Assembly: GCA_900317405.1 (NCBI GenBank)
Contig: ONGP01000010.1
Coordinates: 1-33,272 of the forward strand
Origin: an uncultured Prevotella sp.
GTDB lineage: Bacteria > Bacteroidota > Bacteroidia > Bacteroidales > Bacteroidaceae
Direction: 5' to 3'
DNA length: 33,272 bases
Shown piece by piece: positions 5,444 through 14,077 of the stretch. Position 1 is the first letter of the stretch; every line of letters starts with the position of its first letter. A program made the translations under genes and the position numbers. The notes below the pieces were generated by a model. The model worked only from the letters and a program-made list of their open reading frames with translations. It was not told where the DNA came from and searched no databases.

Positions 5444-7252
5444 ATGAATAAAATAGAACGCGCTTTTGCATTATGTAATGAGAATAAATTCGACGAAGCT
5501 CTCCCCATTCTAGAGGAAATAACTCAATCTGATCCTCAGAACTCTGAGGCTTGGCGTACATTGGCCCAGATTCACTGGTTCCAAAAGCACGATCCCGAAA
5601 AGGCTTATGATGAACTGATAGAGGCCTTAAGATGCGAACCAAGTAATATATGGGCACTAGTATTGATGGGCAATCTGCTTACTAAGGAGAAAAACGACGT
5701 AGAACATGCCAAGCAATACTATGACAAAGTGTTAGAGTATCATCCTGATAATGCAATTGCCATCAATAATATTGGTGCCACTTACATGGAGGTAAAAGAT
5801 TATAAATCGGCACTGCCTTATTTGGAGAAAGCACTGTCAATTGATGATACTTATGCTAATTCATACTACGGTCTAGCACTTTGCTATTATAAACTTGACA
5901 GAATGGAGGATGCTTTCAAAATATGCCATAAAGGAGCACTGAAATCATCTGAACGTCCCGAGAATCCTGCTGTTCGTGATGAGTTGATAAAGCTATATGT
6001 CACTGTGGCTAAGGAGTATGCTGATAGGACCAATTACTTGAATGTTTGGCGAGGTATAAAGGATGAACTTGAGGCTGTAGATCATCTGAATATACGTATT
6101 GTAGAGGATAAAACGCTAAGTATACATGCCAAGATGGAGTATGCACCACTGCATGCAGCTAAGGAGCATGTGATACGTTATAATCCAGAGAAGGACTTTG
6201 TAGAGCATCTGTTTATCCACGAAATGATGCATCTGAGAATGAATCAGCAGGCAACAAAAGCCAATAGGGCCAAAGCAGTGATTAGTTCAGAAAGAACGAA
6301 GAACGCTTTTAAGAAGCGCTACCTTGCCTTTATGAAGAAAAAGCATGGTCACATACCTGCAGCCGAACTTGATAAAGTGATAAATGGATTAGCTGATGGC
6401 TTGGGACTTCAGCTGATGAACTGCCCCCTTGATTTGTTTGTAGAGCACATGATTTATAAGGATTATGAGATTGTGCGTCCTATTCAGATGCTTTCACTAT
6501 TCCATATTGAGCAAGACAATATCAATGCGGTAAAGCAGGCTGAAAGCAATGGATTCTTCCCCAAACAGATAGTTTCGGCCAATAAGATAATGAATATAGC
6601 TACAAGCATGCATTTCATGGATATGTATGGCATTAATCTGATAGGCCAATATCATCCCACTAAGCAGGAGTACGAACATGCAAAGGATTTGTACGACGAG
6701 TTTAAGGCTTATCTTAATACTTATAATCCAGGCGACGAATACGAGATGCTGGAGTATTTCGTGGAGTCATTTGATATGGAAGATATGGTTGAACTAGTAG
6801 ACGAAAGTCAGGTGACTGCTGGCATGAAGGCTGATTTGTCAATGAAAAGCGACTTAAAAGACCTTGCTGAAGATGCTCTGTCAGAAGAAGATGCCGATGC
6901 AGCAAATGCTCAGTTTGCATTGAATCATCAGGATGGAGCCGATGCCACAGAAACCATGATGATGTCGATGTATATGCTGGGCGCGATGGAATATTTCGAT
7001 ACTCTTACTCCTCAGGATGTGCATCGTATAGCATTAGAGATTGCTATGGTAGGCGTAACTGGTATTGATCCTAAGAAGAAATACAGCATTAAGTCGATTC
7101 CTGGAAAAGAATTTGGTGGTTACGAGCTGTTGGCTCATTATTATGTAAGTTGGGCTAGAGCAATCCCTCATATGCTAGATAAGTTGGGCTTACCATTCTC
7201 TAAAGCCTATGAGGCTGCTTTGCAGATGTATAACGCTAAGTACAATAAGTGA
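5444..7252 (+). CDS. TPR protein with a putative HExxH metallopeptidase domain
   Basis: A 602-residue cytoplasmic protein. Residues 1-175 are about five tetratricopeptide repeats (for example the segments ending NSEAWRTLAQIHWF and NAIAINNIGATYME). The middle carries H259-E-M-M-H263 within FIHEMMHLRMN, a zinc-binding HExxH motif; E334 or H335 (LFVEHMIYKDYE) is a plausible third ligand. The C-terminal part (about 450-600) is acidic and then helical. No signal peptide, so any protease acts in the cytosol. It is the first gene of a same-strand run with a MazG-like enzyme and two helicases, 1 base upstream of the former. Peptidases joined to nucleases and helicases are a pattern of defence operons; that role is inference. 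The start follows an AT-rich stretch and fits the first TPR. Confidence 0.75.
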   Translation: MNKIERAFALCNENKFDEALPILEEITQSDPQNSEAWRTLAQIHWFQKHDPEKAYDELIEALRCEPSNIWALVLMGNLLTKEKNDVEHAKQYYDKVLEYHPDNAIAINNIGATYMEVKDYKSALPYLEKALSIDDTYANSYYGLALCYYKLDRMEDAFKICHKGALKSSERPENPAVRDELIKLYVTVAKEYADRTNYLNVWRGIKDELEAVDHLNIRIVEDKTLSIHAKMEYAPLHAAKEHVIRYNPEKDFVEHLFIHEMMHLRMNQQATKANRAKAVISSERTKNAFKKRYLAFMKKKHGHIPAAELDKVINGLADGLGLQLMNCPLDLFVEHMIYKDYEIVRPIQMLSLFHIEQDNINAVKQAESNGFFPKQIVSANKIMNIATSMHFMDMYGINLIGQYHPTKQEYEHAKDLYDEFKAYLNTYNPGDEYEMLEYFVESFDMEDMVELVDESQVTAGMKADLSMKSDLKDLAEDALSEEDADAANAQFALNHQDGADATETMMMSMYMLGAMEYFDTLTPQDVHRIALEIAMVGVTGIDPKKKYSIKSIPGKEFGGYELLAHYYVSWARAIPHMLDKLGLPFSKAYEAALQMYNAKYNK

Positions 7253-7253
7253 T

Positions 7254-7583
7254 ATGAGTGATTTGGAGGAACTGCGGAGGGCAATAGTGAAATTTACCCA
7301 GGAACGGGATTGGGACCAATTTCATAATGGCAAGGATCTTGCCTTGGCTCTGTCTATCGAGGCTTCTGAACTTAACGAGGCTTTCTTGTGGAAGGAAGCC
7401 AAGGACGTGAATGTGGATAAGGTAAAGGAGGAATTAGCTGACATCGTGAACTATGCAATTCTCATCGCCGACAAATACGATCTAGATATTAAACAGATTG
7501 TATTGGATAAACTTTGCAGGAATGCTGAGAAATACCCTGTAGAAAAAGCCTACGGGAGTGCAAAGAAATATAACGAACTATAA
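7254..7583 (+). CDS. MazG-like nucleotide pyrophosphohydrolase
   Basis: A 109-residue all-alpha protein of the MazG/dCTP pyrophosphatase (RS21-C6) type: GKDLALALSIEASELNE (E36, E39), then EELADIVNYAILIAD (E59/E60, D63), the magnesium-binding acidic residues, and the conserved ending RNAEKYPVEKAYGSAKKY. It would hydrolyse a (d)NTP to NMP and pyrophosphate, perhaps cleaning or depleting the nucleotide pool. The ATG at 7254 was chosen because it starts one base after the stop of the TPR gene and matches the family's N-terminus; an upstream ATG in frame would add 15 unlikely residues. The DUF2075 gene follows after 11 bases. Confidence 0.88.
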   Translation: MSDLEELRRAIVKFTQERDWDQFHNGKDLALALSIEASELNEAFLWKEAKDVNVDKVKEELADIVNYAILIADKYDLDIKQIVLDKLCRNAEKYPVEKAYGSAKKYNEL

Positions 7584-7594
7584 ATATAAATACT

Positions 7595-9586
7595 ATGGTT
7601 AATAGAGTACTTTATCAAGCCCCTCAGACACAGTTTATTAGTGACGTGGAGCGTAATTTTGTTTCGCAAAAAATGAGACATACAGCAGAACAGGCAGGAA
7701 TACATTCTGCTGAAAACGAGATTGCTTCGTGGGAGAATAATGCACCTCACATCGCACGCTTGCTTACACAATGCGGAGCAAAGGATAGTTATGTTACCTT
7801 TGAATTCCTAGTGCCTTTTTCTCGTAAACGTATAGATTGCATGATATACGGAACTGGTGATGATAACTCAGAGAATGTTATACATATCGAACTAAAGCAA
7901 TGGAGCAACAAAACTGTTGGTATTGCTGATAGCGATGGTAATTTTACAGCTGACGAAACTACAAATCGTCAACCTGATGATGTTATCTTTAATGTTGAGG
8001 CTTACACAGGACATGCAAATCGTATTGTTGCACATCCATCACAGCAAGTGAAAGGATACCAAGGTTACCTTTCCAATTTTATTGAAGTATTCTCTAATCA
8101 TGAAGTTTCCTTGACAGGATTGGCTTATTGCTATAATTATACAAAGAACGACTCTTCGAAACCTTCGTTCTTATATGATGAAAAGTATGCACCATTACTT
8201 TCTCAGTACCCTACATACGCAAAAGATCAGTTTGATGAGTTAACGGAAAAACTCACGGGGTTACTTAAGAAAGGTGATGGTTTGTCAATATTTAACAAGG
8301 TTATTCAAAGCCCTATCTGTCCTTCTAGAAAATTGCTCAACGAAGTTAAAGATATGGTAGAGAATGGTGATACGTCATCTTTCGCTCTTATAGACGATCA
8401 ACTTGTTGCTCGTAATATGATTCTTGACAAGATTCGGCCTTACATTAAAAATGGTGAATTTGAGAAATCGGTAATCATCGTTAATGGTGGTCCAGGAACT
8501 GGTAAGACTGTTATTGCCTTACATATTCTTGCTGAATTAGCAAAGCAAACAAATAATGGTAAAGGTCTTAATGTGCAGTACGCAACCAAATCTGCATCAC
8601 TACTCAATGGAGTGAAGAGCAAGGTGCGTCCTGCTACACGTATTTTATTCCAGAATGTGACAAGCTACGTTCCTGCTGTTACAGAGGAGAATGCTGTAGA
8701 TGTATTGCTTATTGACGAAGCACATAGAATAGGAAGAACTTCCAATAGTCAATATACACCTGCTGCAAGAAGAACAACTCTCTCTCAGATTGACACAATT
8801 ATCCGTGCAACAAAGATATGTGTTTTCTTTATAGACGAGAAGCAGGCTATCCGTGGTGCAGAGATTGGTAATACTAACATGATACGTGAAGCTGCTGCAA
8901 AGTTTGGAGCAAAGGTTGAGGAGTGTACACTTACGTCTCAGTTCCGTTGTAATGGTTCTGACAACTACATGGATTGGATAGAACAGGTTCTTTACAATCG
9001 TCCTGTGACTTCTAAATTTGATTTGGCTGATTTTAATCTGCAAATACTTGATAGTCCTCAGGAAATGTATAATCGACTTGTAGAACAAGATAATGTTCCT
9101 GGTCAGACTGCACGTATTATGGCGGGATTCTGTTGGAAATGGTCAGACGTACTTGACGAAAATGGAGATTTGATAAAAGATGTAGAGATTGGCGATTTCA
9201 AGATGCCATGGGAAACTCACAGAAACTTCACAAAAACACCTAAAGGATATGTGAAGTGGTACGAATGGGCATATAAGCCCGAAGGCATCAAACAGGTGGG
9301 GTGTATCTATACAGCACAAGGCTTTGAATTTGACTATGCTGGTGTTATCATTGGACCTGATTTGATTTACAATAATCAATCTCACAAAATTGAAACAGTC
9401 AAGTCTGCGACAAGGGATCCAATGTTAAGAACTGCTCCAAATGAAGCCACCATGACTTACGACGATTATGTTCGCAACATATACCGTGTCCTTATGACTC
9501 GAGGTATGAAAGGTTGCTTCCTCTATATCTGTGATGAAAACTTACGTAACTATATGAAGCAGCTTCTTGCTGAAATGAAAGGGTAA
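7595..9586 (+). CDS. PD-(D/E)xK nuclease fused to a DUF2075 SF1 helicase
   Basis: A 663-residue protein. The N-terminal domain has a PD-(D/E)xK-like site: D81 (RKRIDCMIYG), then E99-x-K101 (VIHIELKQW). From about 280 on it is a DUF2075 superfamily 1 helicase: Walker A GGPGTGKT (298-305), Walker B LLIDEAH (D374, E375), a motif III-like FFIDEKQAI, a motif IV-like SQFRCNGS, motif V YTAQGFEFDYAGVIIG and motif VI YRVLMTRGMKG. It should cut and unwind or translocate on nucleic acid. The architecture recalls the staphylococcal nuclease-helicase immunity protein Nhi, which I offer as an analogy, not an assignment. It lies between the MazG-like gene and a second helicase (4-base gap), which suggests one functional unit. 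Confidence 0.9.
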   Translation: MVNRVLYQAPQTQFISDVERNFVSQKMRHTAEQAGIHSAENEIASWENNAPHIARLLTQCGAKDSYVTFEFLVPFSRKRIDCMIYGTGDDNSENVIHIELKQWSNKTVGIADSDGNFTADETTNRQPDDVIFNVEAYTGHANRIVAHPSQQVKGYQGYLSNFIEVFSNHEVSLTGLAYCYNYTKNDSSKPSFLYDEKYAPLLSQYPTYAKDQFDELTEKLTGLLKKGDGLSIFNKVIQSPICPSRKLLNEVKDMVENGDTSSFALIDDQLVARNMILDKIRPYIKNGEFEKSVIIVNGGPGTGKTVIALHILAELAKQTNNGKGLNVQYATKSASLLNGVKSKVRPATRILFQNVTSYVPAVTEENAVDVLLIDEAHRIGRTSNSQYTPAARRTTLSQIDTIIRATKICVFFIDEKQAIRGAEIGNTNMIREAAAKFGAKVEECTLTSQFRCNGSDNYMDWIEQVLYNRPVTSKFDLADFNLQILDSPQEMYNRLVEQDNVPGQTARIMAGFCWKWSDVLDENGDLIKDVEIGDFKMPWETHRNFTKTPKGYVKWYEWAYKPEGIKQVGCIYTAQGFEFDYAGVIIGPDLIYNNQSHKIETVKSATRDPMLRTAPNEATMTYDDYVRNIYRVLMTRGMKGCFLYICDENLRNYMKQLLAEMKG

Positions 9587-9590
9587 GACT

Positions 9591-11291
9591 ATGACGATGG
9601 AGGTATTTCGCGATAATCTTCTCAAGTATCTTTTTGTCGAAAAGAAATTCGAGGAAGAAGATGCGGAAAAACAGAAAAATATGAGTAGGGAGGAGAAGGT
9701 AGAGAACAACCTCCTCCTAACGAATGTCTCTATAATAAGTCATGATGGTGAATTTTATGAACTAAATGTTCCAGATAACTACTCAAAACTTAGAGTAGGC
9801 GACAAGGTCATTATTGCAAACGAGAATACGTCTTCCGAGGTTGAAGCTACTATTATAGACGTTTTCTTTGATACAATGACCATTTCTTGTGATAAAGAGC
9901 TCGACATTAATGCTATTTTTACGATCGAACAAAAGTCTCCAAATCTTCTACAATCACTTATTTCTTGTCTTGAAGGCATTTATTCGGGGGTTCCAGGAGC
10001 TGCATTTTTACGACTGCTATCTGGAGAAGAAAAGTTGGAACTCGTAGATTTCTTAAAGGTGGCTATTGATGACGTTCCGTACTTTGATAATATTAAGAAA
10101 AAACTCAATGAAGAACAATTGAATGCAGTAAGCTCCATGCTTGAATATCCTCCTGTTCATGTTCTACAAGGCCCTCCTGGTACGGGAAAAACAGCAGTAC
10201 TAGCAGCAACGGCTATTGCTACAGCCCATATGAATCGGGAAGTAGTTATTATTGCTAATACTCATCATGCAGTTAACAATGCTTTGCAGAAAATTCGTTC
10301 TTTTGATAAGAATGCAGTACTCATCAAGGTTGGTGCAACACTAAAGTCAGAAGAGTTGGATGATACAATACTGATATTTGAAAAATTCAACGAGTATTAT
10401 GATTATAGTTACAAGAATAGGAAGAAGAAAAGGACAGGTCATATCATTGGTATGACCATTTGGGGGGCTATAGCGTATCTTGGTCTTCGTCATCATGCCC
10501 ATTTCCGTCCTTATATCTCTTTAGTTGATGAGGCGTCGCTTATGCCTCTTACACTTGCAACTATTCTCGGAAAGACTTCACCATCGGTCTGCCTCTTTGG
10601 TGATAGTCGCCAAATGCCTCCAATATTCCGTCCAGAACTTGAGAGCAATGATAACTCCATATCGATTCTTGATTATTGTAGCCAAAAGATAGAAGATGTA
10701 CCAGTGGCAGTCCTTCATACCACATATAGAATGAATAACGAAATATGTAGCATGGTGAGCAAGAACTTCTATGAGCCATATGGTATAACACTTTCCTCAG
10801 GAGATGTTGCCAAAGATAGAAGCTTGTGTATCGACGTTTCTGATTGCGGCGACGATACAATCACTGAAATCCTAGGTAGTAAGGATTCGCTTTCAATTAT
10901 GAATGTGTCAAAAGAACAGCATGAAGAGGAAAACTCCGAAGAAGCATTGTTCGCAGCACAGATTGCTTCGGTAGCTATGCAGCATGGTATGAATCCCAAG
11001 GACATTGCTATAGTCACACCTTTTAGAAAACAGGTTAATGCTATACGTTTTGCATTCAAGTATCTTGGTTATACTGATGAAAAACGTCCTTTGGTAGATA
11101 CTGTTGAGAGACTACAAGGTCAAGATGTGGAGATGATTATTCTCTCGTTTGCAGTCACATCGCCATCATACTATCAAGAGGTAAAGTCTTTCTTGCTTAA
11201 TAGAAATAGACTTAACGTGATGATTAGCCGCGCTAAAACGAAGGTAATAATCCTTAAATCAGATATAATTGATTTGGATCTTAAAAAATAG
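9591..11291 (+). CDS. UPF1/IGHMBP2-like SF1 helicase
   Basis: A 566-residue helicase of the AAA_11/AAA_12 type. The Q-motif-like LNEEQLNAV precedes Walker A GPPGTGKT (194-201); motif II is LVDEAS (D313-S316), motif III LFGDSRQMPP, motif IV TTYRMN, then VTPFRKQVNAIR, motif V DTVERLQGQDVEMIILS and motif VI NRNRLNVMISRAKTKVII. The region 35-130 looks like the beta-barrel stalk domain of this family. It translocates on RNA or single-stranded DNA using ATP. No nuclease domain is visible. It starts 4 bases after the DUF2075 gene and is surely co-transcribed; the pair may form a two-helicase complex. Confidence 0.9.
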   Translation: MTMEVFRDNLLKYLFVEKKFEEEDAEKQKNMSREEKVENNLLLTNVSIISHDGEFYELNVPDNYSKLRVGDKVIIANENTSSEVEATIIDVFFDTMTISCDKELDINAIFTIEQKSPNLLQSLISCLEGIYSGVPGAAFLRLLSGEEKLELVDFLKVAIDDVPYFDNIKKKLNEEQLNAVSSMLEYPPVHVLQGPPGTGKTAVLAATAIATAHMNREVVIIANTHHAVNNALQKIRSFDKNAVLIKVGATLKSEELDDTILIFEKFNEYYDYSYKNRKKKRTGHIIGMTIWGAIAYLGLRHHAHFRPYISLVDEASLMPLTLATILGKTSPSVCLFGDSRQMPPIFRPELESNDNSISILDYCSQKIEDVPVAVLHTTYRMNNEICSMVSKNFYEPYGITLSSGDVAKDRSLCIDVSDCGDDTITEILGSKDSLSIMNVSKEQHEEENSEEALFAAQIASVAMQHGMNPKDIAIVTPFRKQVNAIRFAFKYLGYTDEKRPLVDTVERLQGQDVEMIILSFAVTSPSYYQEVKSFLLNRNRLNVMISRAKTKVIILKSDIIDLDLKK

Positions 11292-11327
11292 ATTATTATA
11301 AATCATATACGCATAATCACAAAAAAA

Positions 11328-11918
11328 ATGAGTAATATTAACGATATACTTACGAAGGAGGAAAAGGCTTTCATAGCATCTCAAGGCCTCGAAGTTTCTG
11401 ATTTTTTTGATGCTCGAGGCATGGGTGGTCCTAAGAATTATCACGATTTAGCAAAAGAACATGGCTGCCGATTTGTTATTAATAATACTTGTAATGCTGG
11501 GCATCGGTTAAAAACTCGCTCCGGGCATTGTATAATGTGTAATACTGCAACAATCGCATTCCAAACACGAGATAGCATCGAAGGAACTATTTACTTGGCT
11601 ATAAGTGGTGAATTGTGTAAAATCGGAGTTATCGATTCAAGGAAAAATTCGACAGAGTTGTTAGACCGCCGTGAGTATCAGATAAATAGTGAAGGCGGAT
11701 ATGGTGGCCGTACCGAATGGAGGATGTTTAAGAAATGGCCTGTTCCTAGAAACCTGGGTAAAGTAGAGCATAAAGCTCATGAGCTATTAAAACGTTATAA
11801 GGTGGATGGCAAAATGTATAAATATAGCAATGAAAGACGTGAGGCTGATGAACTCTACAAATGTACAATACAAGCAGCAATTGATGCTGTAAGAAAAGCG
11901 TTAGAAACTTATAAATAG
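11328..11918 (+). CDS. Zinc-ribbon GIY-YIG (T5orf172-like) nuclease-family protein
   Basis: A 196-residue protein. Residues 50-75 hold a likely zinc site (C55, H59, C68, C71; NAGHRLKTRSGHCIMC). The GIY-YIG core follows: GTIYL (87-91) for GIY, CKIG (97-100) for YIG, Arg114/Arg115, and a helix KVEHKAHELLKRY with E147 as the probable metal ligand, the HExLxxY style of T5orf172-like proteins. Expected activity is DNA cleavage by a single-domain nuclease. It lies 36 bases after the helicase gene and 4 bases before the next small gene, so it may belong to the same transcript. It could be a restriction or homing-type nuclease; no methylase is nearby. Confidence 0.78.
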   Translation: MSNINDILTKEEKAFIASQGLEVSDFFDARGMGGPKNYHDLAKEHGCRFVINNTCNAGHRLKTRSGHCIMCNTATIAFQTRDSIEGTIYLAISGELCKIGVIDSRKNSTELLDRREYQINSEGGYGGRTEWRMFKKWPVPRNLGKVEHKAHELLKRYKVDGKMYKYSNERREADELYKCTIQAAIDAVRKALETYK

Positions 11919-11922
11919 TAAA

Positions 11923-12297
11923 ATGCATATGGAAAAGACGAAATTAAAGTTTTCTGTCGCCCATAGTCTGTTTCCTGCAAACGGTGTGGTTGTAGTCTTG
12001 ACTTTGGATGAGAAAGGAAAGAGCTATAAGGCAAAATGCGAAGATATTATGGGTAATCAGAAGAATCTGCCACCTATACCTAAGCGTGTGTTGAACGCTT
12101 TCTCAGAGAGAGCAATCAATAAAATACTATCGAAGGATGAAATTCCTAATGAATCTGGTTTTGGGGTGCTCGATGGGAACAGCTATGATATAACAATAAC
12201 CAAAGGTAATATAAGTAAGGAGTATTATGCGAATGATGTTACCATCGAAACGTATCCTCTACTGAGATACCTGGCAAGTTGGTGCAGAAGAAAATAA
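11923..12297 (+). CDS. Unknown small protein after the GIY-YIG gene
   Basis: A 124-residue soluble protein, probably beta-rich in its first half (KFSVAHSLFPANGVVVVLTL). The gene begins 4 bases after the GIY-YIG stop, which suggests translational coupling and a linked role. A second in-frame ATG at the third codon (MEKTKLKF) is an equally good start. I recognise no motif; it has no signal peptide or membrane span. Confidence 0.65.
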   Translation: MHMEKTKLKFSVAHSLFPANGVVVVLTLDEKGKSYKAKCEDIMGNQKNLPPIPKRVLNAFSERAINKILSKDEIPNESGFGVLDGNSYDITITKGNISKEYYANDVTIETYPLLRYLASWCRRK

Positions 12298-12305
12298 CTA
12301 GAGTT

Positions 12306-12587
12306 ATGTGGGAAGAAGTTTATTATAAGAGTTTAGACAAGAACTATGAGGGTAAGGGGCGTAGAATCCTTCCTTACTCTGTGATATGCAAGGATATGAA
12401 TGAACTAGGAGAGTTTATTCAATACCTTACCGACAAGGCATTTACTTGTGTTGAGCAAATTGAAGACCAGAAGGCTCTTCTGGTCAATAATGAGTTGAAG
12501 TGCTGGTGCACATACCCCAAGCCTTGTGCTATGCTGTGTAAGGGCAGGCGTAATTATAGCGTTGAAGAGTTCATGAGTTTGTGTTGA
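12306..12587 (+). CDS. Unknown small Cys-containing protein
   Basis: A 93-residue product starting MWEEVYYKSLDKNYEGKGRR. An upstream in-frame ATG at 12279 would overlap the previous gene by 19 bases; I chose 12306 because it leaves an 8-base gap. The C-terminal half has five cysteines, three of them in KCWCTYPKPCAMLC, plus a final Cys; a metal site is possible. No family is recognised. Confidence 0.6.
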   Translation: MWEEVYYKSLDKNYEGKGRRILPYSVICKDMNELGEFIQYLTDKAFTCVEQIEDQKALLVNNELKCWCTYPKPCAMLCKGRRNYSVEEFMSLC

Positions 12588-12643
12588 AACAATCATATTG
12601 AACCATAAAATGAAAGGAGACATGTTTTTATTATAAAGTAACT

Positions 12644-13762
12644 ATGATAGAATTAGACGATTATACTGTTTCCAAAGAATGCGATTATAAGGGTGAGCAC
12701 TATAGTGTTCGGGATAATGGTGCTGTTATGCGTCATCAGCAACCTGGAAAAGCCAAACGAAAATTAGATGGCGTTTGGACATTCGGCACCCTGAATGCTG
12801 AGACTGGCTATCTGCAAATCGGTAGAGAAAGAGTGCACCGAATAGTTGCTACAGCTTTTCATGGGGAGGCTCCGTCGCCTGAACATGTAGTTGACCATAT
12901 AGACACTAATCGTCAGAATAATCGGCCAGAAAATCTTCGTTGGTTGACGAAACTAGAGAACATACTTAATAATGAAGTGACTAGAAAGAAGGTGGAAATG
13001 ATATGCGGAAGCATCGAGGCTTTCTTGGCTAATCCTTCTTTATTATATGGGCATGAGACTTTAGATAAGAACTTTAGTTGGATGCGAAGGGTGACTAAGG
13101 AAGAAGCGAAGAACTGCTTAGATAATTGGAATAATTGGGCAAGAACTGCAAAGCCTACTTTGGAAAAGAAGGAGAGGGCTAGCAAAGTAGACGATTGGAT
13201 ATTTAATAATCCATTTATGGATAAGGTTCCTAATCATAATGGTGGATACACAGAAATGCAGAGACCAACTACCATAATTCCAGAACCAGGAGTTGCTTCT
13301 TCAACATTACAAGATGAAAAAAAAGAATTTGATCCATATGAAATAACGGAAGCTGATTATCACAAAGCATCGACACCAACTGCTTTGCAGGCACCAGGCT
13401 GGCGAACTCCAACAGAATTCCCTTGCTGTCCTAGGGAAGTAAAGCCTGATGGATTAAAGGAGTATGAAGATAATCTTAAACCCGGTTTGGTGTTTTCTTC
13501 TAATCAGTATGATAATTATTATGTGATTGAAAGAAAAATAAATAAGAAGCGTAATTATCTATTTTTACTTAGTACTAATAGATTAGGAGAAGGTGTCTTT
13601 GGGGCATATTCTGTAGTTGCGATAGAGATTAAATATAACAAGTTTGTTCATATTAACATGAAGAGATTTGGATATAAGGAGGACGCAACGAAGTTTTATA
13701 AGTACTTGCTTGGAGAATATGAGTTGACAGAAGATGAGGAAATTATGTACTTAGATACTTGA
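12644..13762 (+). CDS. HNH endonuclease-like protein with an unknown C-terminal domain
   Basis: A 372-residue protein. Residues 61-110 form a standard HNH module: VHRIVATAFHG (H65), VVDHIDTNRQNNRPENLRWLT (D84-H85, N97) and LENILNN, as in NUMOD4/HNH homing-type nucleases. Residues 120-190 are helical and Trp-rich. The C-terminal part (about 270-372) is a separate alpha/beta region I do not recognise. No intron is seen nearby. It may be a free-standing homing endonuclease or a nicking component of the surrounding accessory region. It lies 56 bases after the previous gene. Confidence 0.85.
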   Translation: MIELDDYTVSKECDYKGEHYSVRDNGAVMRHQQPGKAKRKLDGVWTFGTLNAETGYLQIGRERVHRIVATAFHGEAPSPEHVVDHIDTNRQNNRPENLRWLTKLENILNNEVTRKKVEMICGSIEAFLANPSLLYGHETLDKNFSWMRRVTKEEAKNCLDNWNNWARTAKPTLEKKERASKVDDWIFNNPFMDKVPNHNGGYTEMQRPTTIIPEPGVASSTLQDEKKEFDPYEITEADYHKASTPTALQAPGWRTPTEFPCCPREVKPDGLKEYEDNLKPGLVFSSNQYDNYYVIERKINKKRNYLFLLSTNRLGEGVFGAYSVVAIEIKYNKFVHINMKRFGYKEDATKFYKYLLGEYELTEDEEIMYLDT

Positions 13763-13853
13763 TTGTAAGCGAGATAGTAAACATGTTTAACCTTTTAAAA
13801 ACTGTATAGGAGGGCAGAGATATGATGATAACATAAAGAATTTCCGTTTAAAA

Positions 13854-13885
13854 TTTGGGCGGAATGGATATTTGTTATATCTTTG
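13854..13885 (+). promoter_or_regulatory. Promoter upstream of the unknown gene at 14078
   Basis: TTTG (13854-13857), 20 bases, TATCTTTG (13878-13885) followed by CACTC. Fits the Bacteroidetes consensus exactly. Confidence 0.75.
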
Positions 13886-13891
13886 CACTCA

Positions 13892-14077
13892 GAAAAGGGC
13901 TTTCTTGGGTTACGTTGCTGTTCCCGTGTAGACTTTATCACGTTACGTGTTCACCCTCTGCTTTCCTTTTTGTTATTTATGCACCGCCCGACAATCTTAT
14001 GCCACTAGGTGGTAGTAAGGTTGGAAACCTATAAGTATGAAAGAAACTGTATAATGTAATAAACTTGTTGAATAAGT
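13892..14077 (+). other. Long, possibly structured 5' leader
   Basis: About 185 bases separate the promoter from the ATG at 14078. They contain several small inverted repeats: GGGT (13907) with ACCC (13953), CACG-TTA-CGTG inside that arm, TGCCAC-TAG-GTGGTA, and AGGTT-GGA-AACCT. There is also a 9-codon ORF (MHRPTILCH). A regulatory RNA leader is possible, but it matches no riboswitch I know. Confidence 0.4.

Noticed and set aside
12644-13762. HNH gene as part of a group I or II intron
   Set aside because: No split gene surrounds it and no intron core is visible; it looks like a free-standing gene.
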